Program-made: the position numbers and the translations under genes
Part shown: piece by piece, positions 7,048-14,682 of the stretch
Position numbering within the stretch: position 1 is the stretch's first letter
How the letters are laid out: each line of letters begins with the position of its first letter
The notes under the pieces: model-generated
What the model saw: the letters and a program-made list of their open reading frames with translations, nothing else
What the model was told of the DNA's origin: nothing
The model's database searches: none
NCBI GenBank assembly: GCA_030430205.1
Contig: JAUIGE010000012.1
Location: 109,097 to 173,096 of the forward strand
DNA from: Bacteroidia bacterium
GTDB taxonomy: Bacteria > Bacteroidota > Bacteroidia > J057
DNA: 64,000 bases
Direction of reading: 5' to 3'

Positions 7048-7338
7048 TTAAACGATCACCCAATCCTCAGCAAGCATATCGGTTTGACTTGCAAGCCATC
7101 CCGTCAGAATTTTATCATCCGCCGTCTTCATTCTAATTGATCCTAAGGCCTCAAAATGGTCTTTGCCATTGTTTTCAAGAACCTCCTTCAGCGCGGGGTC
7201 GTGGATAGCTGTTTTCGGGATAGTTCCGGCGGGCAGCAAAAACAAAAACATGCCTTTGCCATTCCAGCCTTCACGGGCAATCTTTGCCCCATCTTTCAAC
7301 GCTTCAAGAGCTGCACCAAATGTTAATTGGATTTTCAT
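7048..7338 (-). CDS. DUF2829 / Tad2-like anti-Thoeris protein
   Basis: A 96-residue protein with the full DUF2829 layout: FGAALEALKDGAKIAREGWN at residues 7-26, GKGMFLFL, a central loop, IRMKTADDK and the C-terminal GWLASQTDMLAEDWVIV. The family includes Tad2, a phage protein known to sequester the cyclic ADP-ribose-type messenger of Thoeris defence. Family membership is clear from the sequence; the anti-Thoeris activity of this copy is inferred. It lies in the phage early operon between small genes of unknown role. Confidence 0.88.
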   Translation of the reverse strand: MKIQLTFGAALEALKDGAKIAREGWNGKGMFLFLLPAGTIPKTAIHDPALKEVLENNGKDHFEALGSIRMKTADDKILTGWLASQTDMLAEDWVIV

Positions 7339-7370
7339 ATATCTAAAAATTAAAAGGTTACTGTATGAGA

Positions 7371-7739
7371 TTATTCAGCAAAGGGTAGCACCTGGTTAGA
7401 GTAGAATTGCGGCAGAATGGGGTTGCCTGGATCATTTTCCAGGGCGAGTTGGGCCAACTTATTAATAGCATAAACAATCAGGGCTTGAAAATCTGGTTGC
7501 TCTTCGCGATTTGTCCAGGGGCCCCCCGACAATAAAATACTATTGTGGCATTTGCCTCTATAATATTCCCATGGACTATCCAGCGAGTCGCCTAACAGAC
7601 CCTGATTAAGTTTTATTACCTGATCTCGGGTCAGTTCTATCTCAGGAAAACAAACCAGATTTTTATTCCCCTCATAGAGATTTGGATGGCGTTGAATGTA
7701 CTGAATCCGATCTGTCATCGGAGATTGTTTATTTTGCAT
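7371..7739 (-). CDS. Hypothetical phage protein (122 aa)
   Basis: A 122-residue soluble protein. An ATG at codon 8 is an alternative start. The segment ELTRDQVIKLNQGLLGDS and the helix ALIVYAINKLAQLALEND suggest a small alpha/beta fold. Unrecognised. It belongs to the leftward early operon. Confidence 0.6.
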   Translation of the reverse strand: MQNKQSPMTDRIQYIQRHPNLYEGNKNLVCFPEIELTRDQVIKLNQGLLGDSLDSPWEYYRGKCHNSILLSGGPWTNREEQPDFQALIVYAINKLAQLALENDPGNPILPQFYSNQVLPFAE

Positions 7740-7789
7740 GATATTCTAGTTCTGTTATCATTTTAAAGTGCCCTAATTTCACTCGTCAA

Positions 7790-8107
7790 CTAAGCAATTT
7801 CCCTGAATAAGGGATTGATTGTCCGGGGATTTGCTCGTTCCATGACCAGGTCCTTGAATTCTGCATAGTCACTCAGGGTTCCTGAGTCCTGCTTGATCAT
7901 TTCGTCCAGTGCGAGGATGTATTGTCGGGTTGTCCCTTTGTCCCTGTTTAGATAAATGCCTATTGACTCAAAGGTCCACGAAAATTCGTGGCGTAGAAAG
8001 TACGCCACGAATTTTCTTTTCATCACAAGGTATTTACTCCTCGATGGGCCCCGCATTTGTGCTTCATTTGTCTTCAAAATGTCGTAAAAAAACGACATCT
8101 GAGACAT
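7790..8107 (-). CDS. DnaA domain IV-like HTH protein
   Basis: 105 residues from the ATG at 8107 (MSQMSFFYDIL). A start at 8143 would overlap the SSB gene by 23 bases. The central stretch (KRKFVAYFLRHEFSWTFESI then GIYLNRDKGTTRQYI) follows the pattern of the DnaA C-terminal DNA-binding domain (AxYLxR, IGxxxGRDHxTVxxA). DnaA domains I-III are absent. Sited directly after ssb and primase-helicase, it may recognise the phage origin. The role is inferred. Confidence 0.65.
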   Translation of the reverse strand: MSQMSFFYDILKTNEAQMRGPSRSKYLVMKRKFVAYFLRHEFSWTFESIGIYLNRDKGTTRQYILALDEMIKQDSGTLSDYAEFKDLVMERANPRTINPLFREIA

Positions 8108-8120
8108 GGGCCTATTTTCG

Positions 8121-8585
8121 CTAAAATGGCAAATCATCATCATCTTTCATTTTTTGAGTTGTTACGGAGGGCATGCCAGGCAGTACTTGCTGGCCATCGG
8201 CTGGCGGCGTAGATGGGGGGGCTGGGGCATATATCTTTTCGGTTGCCTGGGCCATTGACATAGGCGCGGGCTGCGGGGTTTCTTTCGGCGAACCCAAAAG
8301 TTGAATGATTGAGGCATTTACGGAAATATCAACCTGATATGAATTGCTTCGCTCATGGAAGAATGACTTCATTGATGCCCGGCCAAGTACCATCACTCTG
8401 GTTCCCTTAGTGAGGTATTGTGCCAGGGCTAAGTTTCGGGAAAAGACATTTATCCACTGTGTGGATTCGATCCCTTTTCTTTTGTCATTTACTGCCACGG
8501 AAAACCGAATGTAGGGTGAGCCGCCATTCTCTTGTTTTTGTACGGCATCAAATCCGCAGTGTCCTTCAAAGGTTAAATGAATCAT
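8121..8585 (-). CDS. ssb: Single-stranded DNA-binding protein
   Basis: A 154-residue SSB. Residues 1-105 form the OB fold (YIRFSVAVNDK, STQWINVFSRN, GTRVMVLGRAS). A Pro/Gln-rich linker follows, and the protein ends KMKDDDDLPF, the acidic tip that binds replication partners. It coats single-stranded DNA during phage replication and lies between a small unknown gene and the DnaA-like gene, downstream of the primase-helicase. Confidence 0.93.
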   Translation of the reverse strand: MIHLTFEGHCGFDAVQKQENGGSPYIRFSVAVNDKRKGIESTQWINVFSRNLALAQYLTKGTRVMVLGRASMKSFFHERSNSYQVDISVNASIIQLLGSPKETPQPAPMSMAQATEKIYAPAPPSTPPADGQQVLPGMPSVTTQKMKDDDDLPF

Positions 8586-8590
8586 GATAT

Positions 8591-8938
8591 TTAGTTTAAT
8601 GATACTGCTCTGGATGCCCCCTCAGGGTATACCAGAAAATTGTTTTGAAATTTTTGTGGTGGGTATTCGAATGAGCTGAATATAAGCCGTATGCCCATGT
8701 TGGTTAATGCACTGAATAAGCTCCACTGGTGTAGGATCAGATCGGCATTGATGGCGGGTATGAAATATACCATGCCTGTCAAGCCTCTTCGCCCAAACCA
8801 TTTCCAGAAACTTGGGCCATCAGACAGCCGATCATTGATAGGGTCACCTGTAAGTAGGTGCTTCAAGTGTAGACCAGTCTTTGTCATCTCGATGATGTCA
8901 TCGCCCTGGATCCAAATCATTTTTGTCTGGATGTGCAT
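8591..8938 (-). CDS. Hypothetical phage protein (115 aa)
   Basis: A 115-residue protein with predicted beta segments (KMIWIQGDDIIEM, GMVYFIPAINADL). It starts one base after the stop of the primase-helicase gene and ends five bases before ssb, so it is part of the replication block. No family recognised. Confidence 0.6.
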   Translation of the reverse strand: MHIQTKMIWIQGDDIIEMTKTGLHLKHLLTGDPINDRLSDGPSFWKWFGRRGLTGMVYFIPAINADLILHQWSLFSALTNMGIRLIFSSFEYPPQKFQNNFLVYPEGASRAVSLN

Positions 8939-8939
8939 A

Positions 8940-11888
8940 TTAGTTAGGGGTTACATAGATATCGTCGTAGGCTCTTGACTTTGGTTTCCCAGAATGTGCC
9001 GGCAAGCCAATTTCCAGTTGGCTTTGGGTTTGGTAGTATTCTGGGGGGTCTGCCAGACACTCACGCTCGAGTGGTGTCATAAAGGTATCTAGTTGTGTGG
9101 CCTCAATAAGCTCCTTCCTATCGAAAACAAGGCATCGTTGCTTGCTTCTGATTTTTGGCATAAAGATTTGAGATTTGGATGCCGTCTCCATCTCTTTATA
9201 AAAGTCAAGCCCTCTAAGATACTCCTTTAGCGTCTCCTTATCCAGCACCCGCTTGTTATTCAGTTTGCCATATCTTGCATACCTATCATATAATTTCCCC
9301 AAATTCAGGAAGAGTAAATCTCCCTTGATTCGGAAATGATGATCCGCCTGGATTTGATCCTTTGTTTCTGGATGATGAAAAAGCTCATCCAGGATAGACC
9401 AGAATATCGCCACCTCGTTGGTTGTGTTATGGCGGCTATGCTGATCCATTACCATCTTTGCGGCCATATCTATGAGTTCCTCTCTGGACTCCTTTATCTT
9501 AATAATATTTGACTCCATCAATATGATTGAGGGGGTTATCAGGCTTGCAATATTTGTTATCATTCGCGTGTCGGCGCCACGGGATAGTGCCTTAATCGCG
9601 TCAAAGATTTTTCTGTAGTGGGTGCCAAATTCGCTCATCTTATCTCTGTGTGATGCTATCATGACACCTAAATTGCTTATCCCCGAAGGCCACACATCAT
9701 CTTCCAATCTCCTTATTTTGTCATCATGCTGCCCCTTTGTCAAGGAGATGTGTATACACCTGCTGAATATAGCCGGGTCAGAGGCTCCCATCCCGGGCAC
9801 ATCTTGCCCGGATAACATAAACGCCGAATGGTACTGTACTCGCTTGGTCTCTTTATTGTTCGTAAACTTTGACAAAGTTTTGCCAGATCGGTTATATGAA
9901 TCTTTGATAAAGGCCTGCTTCCAATCCGGGAGGCTGTTTTTCCACTCATCCAGCCATATAGGGACATTACAAAATCTACTAGCTATGCGATTTGCCGCAC
10001 TACCCGAGATTGATTGGATCGAAAGCGGGGTTGATTGAATCTCTCCAAACAGGCATAGGATACCCTGACAGAAGGTTGTTTTGCCTGTGAGAGGGGGGCC
10101 AGATACAGCCAAAATTGGGACACTGCGCACATGTTTAAAGACAATGTCACTAAACATACACATTACGGCATACAAAAATCCTAATAGTCCATTCGGGCTT
10201 GTTTCTGTGTCAAAAACCTGCCTATGCAATTTGAACCACTCATTGAGGTCCATTTTACTCTTATCTGAATACTTTATCCAGTCATCACCAGAATCATCTT
10301 CAATGCCCAGTTTCGTCGTATTTCCTGAGTCATAAGGGAGAAAGATAGGAGAGTCCAGGTTTACGATTCCATACTGATCTACTTTGTGAAAACTCTTTGT
10401 CTTGTTACTAAAGGCCCCATTGGCAAGAACCCATGTGTTGTTATCCTTGTTATACCCCAGGAACGGCATTTGCCGCGCCTCCTTCACCTGGCTTTCACGC
10501 TCTATGAGCATTTTGATGTAAAGCCAGTCTTTTTCCGTGCCCAAGAAATGAAAGCCTGTCCAGTCCTCCATTATGGACCGGAACCTCCCAAGGCTATTGA
10601 TGTCTTCTTTTTCCAGTACGACAAATTTGGGACGGTTGCCAACATCTGTCATCGTGGCGATGCGGACCGTCCGGCCCTGGCTAACCTGTATGACATAGTG
10701 AAGGTCTAATGCAAATGTGCTTATAGGCTGTGGACTCTCATCAGAAGACCGCTTGAAGTAACAATTCCCTTCCCGCCATATCGGCAAGGATATTTTGTAA
10801 TTAGAATCGTCATAGATGGGTATATCGTTCTCTACTTTATACTGCTTGTATTTGAAAGAAAAGTGGGTAAATCCCTTCAGTTGGCGGGTTTTGTGGTAAT
10901 CCCAAAATGACTTTGCGGAATCCAGATGAAATAAGTGTGGCAAAACAAAGTATGATTTTTCATTTTTCTTGTCCCACCGCTTTGCTTTAGTGATATCATA
11001 GCAAGAAAACCACTCACCTTCAGTGACCCCCTTTTCCATGGCTAGTGCAGCCACTTTCTCCAGGTCAGATATGATGGTTTCACAGCGTTCTTTGAACTTG
11101 GCCCTGCTTTCTTTCTGGACCCCTAGTATCTTTGCCCACTCTGGGTTTAGTGCGGACTGTACTTTCAGCAAGTCATCAATCCCAGCCTTTGCAGAGGTGG
11201 GGGTTGGATGAGCTATTAAGACGTTTACATCGGGGAGTTGATCCGGCCTGTGCTGGTTTTTAACCAGAGTAGCAAATTTCTCAGCTGCCTTTAAGAAATG
11301 GCGGGGGCGGGCGTCGTGGTTTTTCCCATCCTTGCCCAACTTGGAAGACAAGTCGAAGAGGTCATTGTCATACAGAAAAACCACCTGCTCTACCATACAC
11401 TTGTTGATGATATGCAGGATGCCTTCATTAAATTTTCCTTCAAATCTCAGATTGTGGATGCCGGGCACACTGACCACATCTAACCCCCACCGATCTGCTA
11501 CAGCTGCCTTGAATTCACCTTCAGTGACCCACAGCGTTTTGATCCTTTGCTCGGATGTGAGCTTTTTGTAGGTATTATGAGGGATAAATAAGATAGAGCC
11601 ATAGCCAGTGCTGGATGGTTTATATTTCGCTTCTTTACCGTTCAGGTCTATATGGGGCACTGTATACCTTATCCGGTATACAATCTCAAACTTCTTTTTG
11701 TCCTTAATTAAATGATGAACGCCACCTTCCCAGGTTGGTGTGAAAATCTGGATGCCCTCTGGATGCTCATCAAAGTATTTAGATTGTTTCGGGATGAAGT
11801 CATAATGGCTTTCTTTCCATGAAAACCAATTCAGCTCCCCTTCCGCATTCATTCCATATTCTGATAGTCGCTTTTCTAAGTATGTCAT
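8940..11888 (-). CDS. Phage primase-helicase (Toprim-like plus DUF927-type ATPase)
   Basis: 982 residues from the ATG at 11888. A TTG-initiated extension to 11993 would run through a candidate terminator and overlap the previous gene. The N-terminal part has Toprim-like motifs of the DUF3854 type: LWVTEGEFKAAVA (about 120) and VVFLYDND (about 173). The C-terminal part is a superfamily-III-like ATPase with Walker A GPPLTGKTT (about 600) and Walker B PIWLDEW (about 645), as in DUF927 proteins. No zinc finger of DnaG type is visible. It presumably primes and unwinds phage DNA, and its neighbours ssb and a DnaA-like gene fit. Confidence 0.85.
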   Translation of the reverse strand: MTYLEKRLSEYGMNAEGELNWFSWKESHYDFIPKQSKYFDEHPEGIQIFTPTWEGGVHHLIKDKKKFEIVYRIRYTVPHIDLNGKEAKYKPSSTGYGSILFIPHNTYKKLTSEQRIKTLWVTEGEFKAAVADRWGLDVVSVPGIHNLRFEGKFNEGILHIINKCMVEQVVFLYDNDLFDLSSKLGKDGKNHDARPRHFLKAAEKFATLVKNQHRPDQLPDVNVLIAHPTPTSAKAGIDDLLKVQSALNPEWAKILGVQKESRAKFKERCETIISDLEKVAALAMEKGVTEGEWFSCYDITKAKRWDKKNEKSYFVLPHLFHLDSAKSFWDYHKTRQLKGFTHFSFKYKQYKVENDIPIYDDSNYKISLPIWREGNCYFKRSSDESPQPISTFALDLHYVIQVSQGRTVRIATMTDVGNRPKFVVLEKEDINSLGRFRSIMEDWTGFHFLGTEKDWLYIKMLIERESQVKEARQMPFLGYNKDNNTWVLANGAFSNKTKSFHKVDQYGIVNLDSPIFLPYDSGNTTKLGIEDDSGDDWIKYSDKSKMDLNEWFKLHRQVFDTETSPNGLLGFLYAVMCMFSDIVFKHVRSVPILAVSGPPLTGKTTFCQGILCLFGEIQSTPLSIQSISGSAANRIASRFCNVPIWLDEWKNSLPDWKQAFIKDSYNRSGKTLSKFTNNKETKRVQYHSAFMLSGQDVPGMGASDPAIFSRCIHISLTKGQHDDKIRRLEDDVWPSGISNLGVMIASHRDKMSEFGTHYRKIFDAIKALSRGADTRMITNIASLITPSIILMESNIIKIKESREELIDMAAKMVMDQHSRHNTTNEVAIFWSILDELFHHPETKDQIQADHHFRIKGDLLFLNLGKLYDRYARYGKLNNKRVLDKETLKEYLRGLDFYKEMETASKSQIFMPKIRSKQRCLVFDRKELIEATQLDTFMTPLERECLADPPEYYQTQSQLEIGLPAHSGKPKSRAYDDIYVTPN

Positions 11889-11953
11889 GATTTTTTGATA
11901 AAAAAGCCCGGACATGGTGCCCGGTCTTCTTGGGATTGTATAAACGGAAAGAA

Positions 11954-12250
11954 CTATTCGCTTTTCAAGTCGAGTGTGACATAAAGGAGCCAATAAGTTT
12001 TCTCCTCGTGGTACAGATCAATTACAGCCGCGCTGAGATGCCCGTGATAAAGGAGGATTTGCATCTGTAGAAATCTGCTGGCTCGTAACTCTGATCCGGT
12101 AAACATAATTGCATCTAAAACCCGGACATGGCATGGGTTGGACGGGCCACCGGTGGGTGCCATCGCTTCAAGAACACTGCCCTGTCCTATACCAGTCACA
12201 CTTGCCATCGAAATGACAAAGCTTGTGTTGTGTGTGGGTACAGATAGCAT
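11954..12250 (-). CDS. Hypothetical phage protein (98 aa)
   Basis: A 98-residue frame, MLSVPTHNTSFVISMASVTG onward. It lacks a recognisable domain but has a plausible amphipathic composition and ends in LDLKSE. It precedes the primase-helicase. Downstream (11905-11925) two CCGGGC copies and a T run form a weak terminator-like element. Coding status is moderately supported. Confidence 0.5.
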   Translation of the reverse strand: MLSVPTHNTSFVISMASVTGIGQGSVLEAMAPTGGPSNPCHVRVLDAIMFTGSELRASRFLQMQILLYHGHLSAAVIDLYHEEKTYWLLYVTLDLKSE

Positions 12251-12427
12251 ATATAGAAATGTTTATTGGTTAGATAAAATCATCTAAATCTACATGCACA
12301 GCAAGCAATGCTGAGTATGTTCTGCCTAATGGCTAATAAGTTTTGTGAAAATGATCTGACCTGATTTTATCTTGAGCAAGAAATATGAATAATCAGGCCA
12401 GATTGAAGAGTAACTGCTTGTGAAAAA

Positions 12428-12739
12428 TTAGGAAATAACTGGGGGGAAAGCAAAGCTTTCTTCCTTGATAGATGGATGTAATAAACCCAGTACTGTGACC
12501 TGACTATATTCATCCATGTAGGAGTTCAGTACTTCGCAAATAGCCTCCAGCTCGATCCTCTTTAAATATGAACTGGGACTCCTATCAGAAAGAAGACCGG
12601 CTATTTTCTGATTGAGTGTATTCTCACTTATCTCGAGTCGTGCAGCCATCTGTGCACGGGCTTCTTTCCTGGTTGTAATGGACGGTATCTGGGCTATTTT
12701 GCCTCTTATTTGATACCGATAGCTTTCTATTCTTGTCAT
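12428..12739 (-). CDS. Cro-like early regulator (103 aa)
   Basis: A 103-residue basic protein with a predicted HTH at about residues 27-50 (RAQMAARLEISENTLNQKIA). It is divergent from the repressor gene at 12824 and sits at the head of the leftward operon, the position of cro in lambdoid switches. The assignment rests on gene order plus the HTH pattern. Confidence 0.6.
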   Translation of the reverse strand: MTRIESYRYQIRGKIAQIPSITTRKEARAQMAARLEISENTLNQKIAGLLSDRSPSSYLKRIELEAICEVLNSYMDEYSQVTVLGLLHPSIKEESFAFPPVIS

Positions 12740-12760
12740 TTTGAGAAAAAATTAAGTATT

Positions 12761-12820
12761 TTGTTAATGATGAAAACAAACCTAGCGCGTTTTTTTAACA
12801 ATAGCAAGTATTTTTAACAA
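12761..12820. promoter_or_regulatory. Divergent operator region of the phage switch
   Basis: The 84-bp gap between the two divergent HTH genes contains TTGTTAA (12761-12767) and TTAACAA twice (12795-12801 and 12814-12820), that is one half-site inverted relative to two others. AAGTATTTT also occurs twice (12755 and 12806). Repeated half-sites between divergent regulators are typical operators for an XRE repressor. Confidence 0.6.
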
Positions 12821-12823
12821 AGG

Positions 12824-13144
12824 ATGTCAAAAAATCTTAACATTGGCGAAAAGATCGCCCACAAACTTAGGGAGCAAGAACGTTCGCAAGCTTGGCTTGG
12901 AGAACATTTAGGTAAAACCAGACAGGTAATTGGATCAATGACAAAGCGAGATAGTTGCGATGTTAAAGATCTGCTAATTATCTGCGAGGTGCTTGATACG
13001 CCAATCACCTATTTTGTTCCGGCTGATTTCTCTCCCAAAAAAGAGGAAGTTGATCCCGGTCTACTAAAAGACCAAATCATTGCCCTTCAGAAGCAAGTCA
13101 TGGATTTGCAACAAAGGCTTATAGATGATGGCAATGATTCGTAG
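12824..13144 (+). CDS. XRE-family phage repressor (CI-like, short)
   Basis: A 106-residue protein, the only rightward gene of the element. Residues 7-60 are an XRE HTH (GEKIAHKLREQERSQAWLG then GKTRQVIGSMT). A C-terminal coiled coil (LKDQIIALQKQVMDLQQRL) probably dimerises it. It lacks the LexA-like protease domain of lambda CI, so induction would need another route. Followed by a strong terminator at 13171. Confidence 0.75.
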   Translation: MSKNLNIGEKIAHKLREQERSQAWLGEHLGKTRQVIGSMTKRDSCDVKDLLIICEVLDTPITYFVPADFSPKKEEVDPGLLKDQIIALQKQVMDLQQRLIDDGNDS

Positions 13145-13170
13145 TTGTTTTTCCCCGTTTCACAAACTTA

Positions 13171-13200
13171 AAAAAGGGCACCCCGATGGGTGCCCTTTTT
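13171..13200 (+). terminator. Rho-independent terminator of the repressor gene
   Basis: A 12-bp inverted repeat (13171-13182 with 13189-13200) with GGGCACC/GGTGCCC core, A run on the left and T run on the right. It lies 27 bases after the repressor stop codon. Confidence 0.88.
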
Positions 13201-13290
13201 CTTTTTTTGGGAAAAACTATTGCACAAATACTGCACACAGACTTATATAAAACAGCCTAAAATACTGACAATCAATAAGATAATCCCTAT

Positions 13291-13313
13291 GGGTTAAGTC
13301 CGGGTGGGCCCAC
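13291..13313 (+). other. 3' tRNA fragment, probable attachment site at element boundary
   Basis: GGGTTAAGTCCGGGTGGGCC followed by CAC matches the T-loop and 3' acceptor strand of a tRNA of the GGGCCCA type (Met-CAU/Ile2-like in Bacteroidota). No 5' half is present upstream. An intact tRNA-style terminator follows at 13336. This is the expected product of site-specific integration into a tRNA 3' end: the displaced 3' fragment marks the far boundary of the phage element. Confidence 0.65.
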
Positions 13314-13335
13314 GAGGTTTAAAAACCTGAAAATT

Positions 13336-13373
13336 AAGCATTTATGGAGTAGTCTCTGTAAGTGCTTTTTTTG
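13336..13373 (+). terminator. Terminator left from the disrupted tRNA locus
   Basis: A 14-bp stem (13336-13349 with 13354-13367, three G-U wobbles, TAGT loop) is followed by a T run. It lies 22 bases after the tRNA fragment, as terminators follow the tRNAs at 36.2 and 63.8 kb, so it is probably the native tRNA terminator. Confidence 0.75.
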
Positions 13374-13410
13374 TTGCTTGAAGCTGTCCTCCTCCAAATA
13401 AAATTGAACA

Positions 13411-13839
13411 ATGAAACCAAACAACCCTTTTCCAAGTCCCTTTGCCCAGACCTATTTTCATGGGACAAAGGCTGATCTGAAAGTGGGCGACTTAATCGAG
13501 GTCGGTTTTACCTCCAACTTTGGGCAAAGGAAAGATGCAAAATACATTTTCCTGACTGCGACTTTGGATGCTGCGATTTGGGGCGCTGAACTCGCCCAGG
13601 GAGAAGGGCGCGAGAGGATTTATTTGGTGGAGCCAACCGGAGAAATTGAAGATGACCCTGATTTGACTGATAGAAAATTTCCGGGCAATCCGACGAAGTC
13701 TTATCGTTCCACACAGCCTTTTAGGGTTGTCGGAGAAGTTGCCATCTGGCAGGGGCACCCGGCAGAGCAAGTCATGGCCATGAAAGAGGGCCTGGCAAAG
13801 CTGAAAGAAAAAGGGATTGATTCTCTGAATGAGGGGTGA
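13411..13839 (+). CDS. arr: Rifampin ADP-ribosyltransferase (Arr family)
   Basis: A 142-residue protein matching Arr along its length: TYFHGTKADLKVGD (residues 14-27), FTSNFGQRKDAKYIFLTATL, WGAELAQGEGRERIYLVEP, and the nearly invariant DPDLTDRKFPGNPTKSYRS. Arr transfers ADP-ribose from NAD to rifampin, inactivating the drug. It is the first gene right of the phage boundary and convergent to the sulfotransferase gene. Resistance in this strain is inferred from family membership; no plasmid or integron context is seen. Confidence 0.95.
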   Translation: MKPNNPFPSPFAQTYFHGTKADLKVGDLIEVGFTSNFGQRKDAKYIFLTATLDAAIWGAELAQGEGRERIYLVEPTGEIEDDPDLTDRKFPGNPTKSYRSTQPFRVVGEVAIWQGHPAEQVMAMKEGLAKLKEKGIDSLNEG

Positions 13840-13872
13840 AAAACCGCATATTTACCAGAGAGTGACTGATTG

Positions 13873-14682
13873 TCAGTCCTTTACTCTTTTCTGAAAAAAA
13901 CGCACCGGACTTAGCAGCAGGCGAATCAAACGCCAGGATTTACTTTGATACACATCCTGCAACTCTTTTTGCAGTCGTTGATGGTGATGGTTTTCCATCC
14001 AATATTTCTTTTTGAATTCCTGTAGCTGAGATTGCAGCAAGGCGAGTTCCCGGTTCAAATCGGTCTGTGGGCCAGGGAGAGCGTTTTTCCATTGCTGCTC
14101 AGGGTGAATGGCTGGTGGAGTATTCTTTTGATAATTGAGTGAGTTACTGTGCGGAAAAGCTTCCTCTGGAATCTCCCTATCCAAAAATGGGCATAACTTT
14201 TCCCAGCCTTCGCCTTCACAAATATTGATGATGAGTAAATCTTCAGGCCTGTCCTTGAAGTATTCCCGAACTTCCTGTTCGTGCTCGTAATAAGTACGGG
14301 TAAATTTTTCCTCATCAAAATACCAGCTTCCATAGCAGAGAGCGGTATTAAAAGAGGGGTTTTGGGGCCCTACATTGATGAGGAAGTGGTGTTTGACGCT
14401 TTTGAGCCAGCTATCAAAATCTCTGATGCTAAGGATAAATTTGCTACCGGGATAGACTTTGTCAAGTTCCTGGTAAATGGAGGGAATCGGGTTGTCCAAA
14501 AGGGCATCATAATGCTCCAGCAAGCTGATTTTAAACTGATTTTGAATCAGATGCTTATTGATGATGTCATGGTCTTCCCAGTGGGAAGCTTTATACCCCA
14601 GCATGCGCAAGGCATGGGTGAGACTCGTGGTGCCCGTCCGGCTCAGGCCAATGCCAAAAATTTTGTTGATAGAAGATGTCAT
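13873..14682 (-). CDS. Sulfotransferase-family protein with C-terminal coiled coil
   Basis: 269 residues from the ATG at 14682, which overlaps the upstream stop as ATGA; the longer reading to 14733 would overlap by 55 bases. The PAPS-binding loop is visible as GIGLSRTGTTSLTHAL near the start, as in Sulfotransfer_4-type proteins. After residue 220 a coiled coil leads into SKSWRLIRLLLSPVRFF, a membrane-proximal motif common at the ends of surface glycosyltransferases and also present in the neighbouring enzyme. Likely sulfates a surface glycan. Confidence 0.8.
   Translation of the reverse strand: MTSSINKIFGIGLSRTGTTSLTHALRMLGYKASHWEDHDIINKHLIQNQFKISLLEHYDALLDNPIPSIYQELDKVYPGSKFILSIRDFDSWLKSVKHHFLINVGPQNPSFNTALCYGSWYFDEEKFTRTYYEHEQEVREYFKDRPEDLLIINICEGEGWEKLCPFLDREIPEEAFPHSNSLNYQKNTPPAIHPEQQWKNALPGPQTDLNRELALLQSQLQEFKKKYWMENHHHQRLQKELQDVYQSKSWRLIRLLLSPVRFFQKRVKD

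Noticed and set aside
11905..11925. Possible terminator before the primase-helicase
   Set aside because: The CCGGGC copies are direct, leaving only a four-base CCGG stem, so it is noted under the neighbouring gene but not listed as a terminator.
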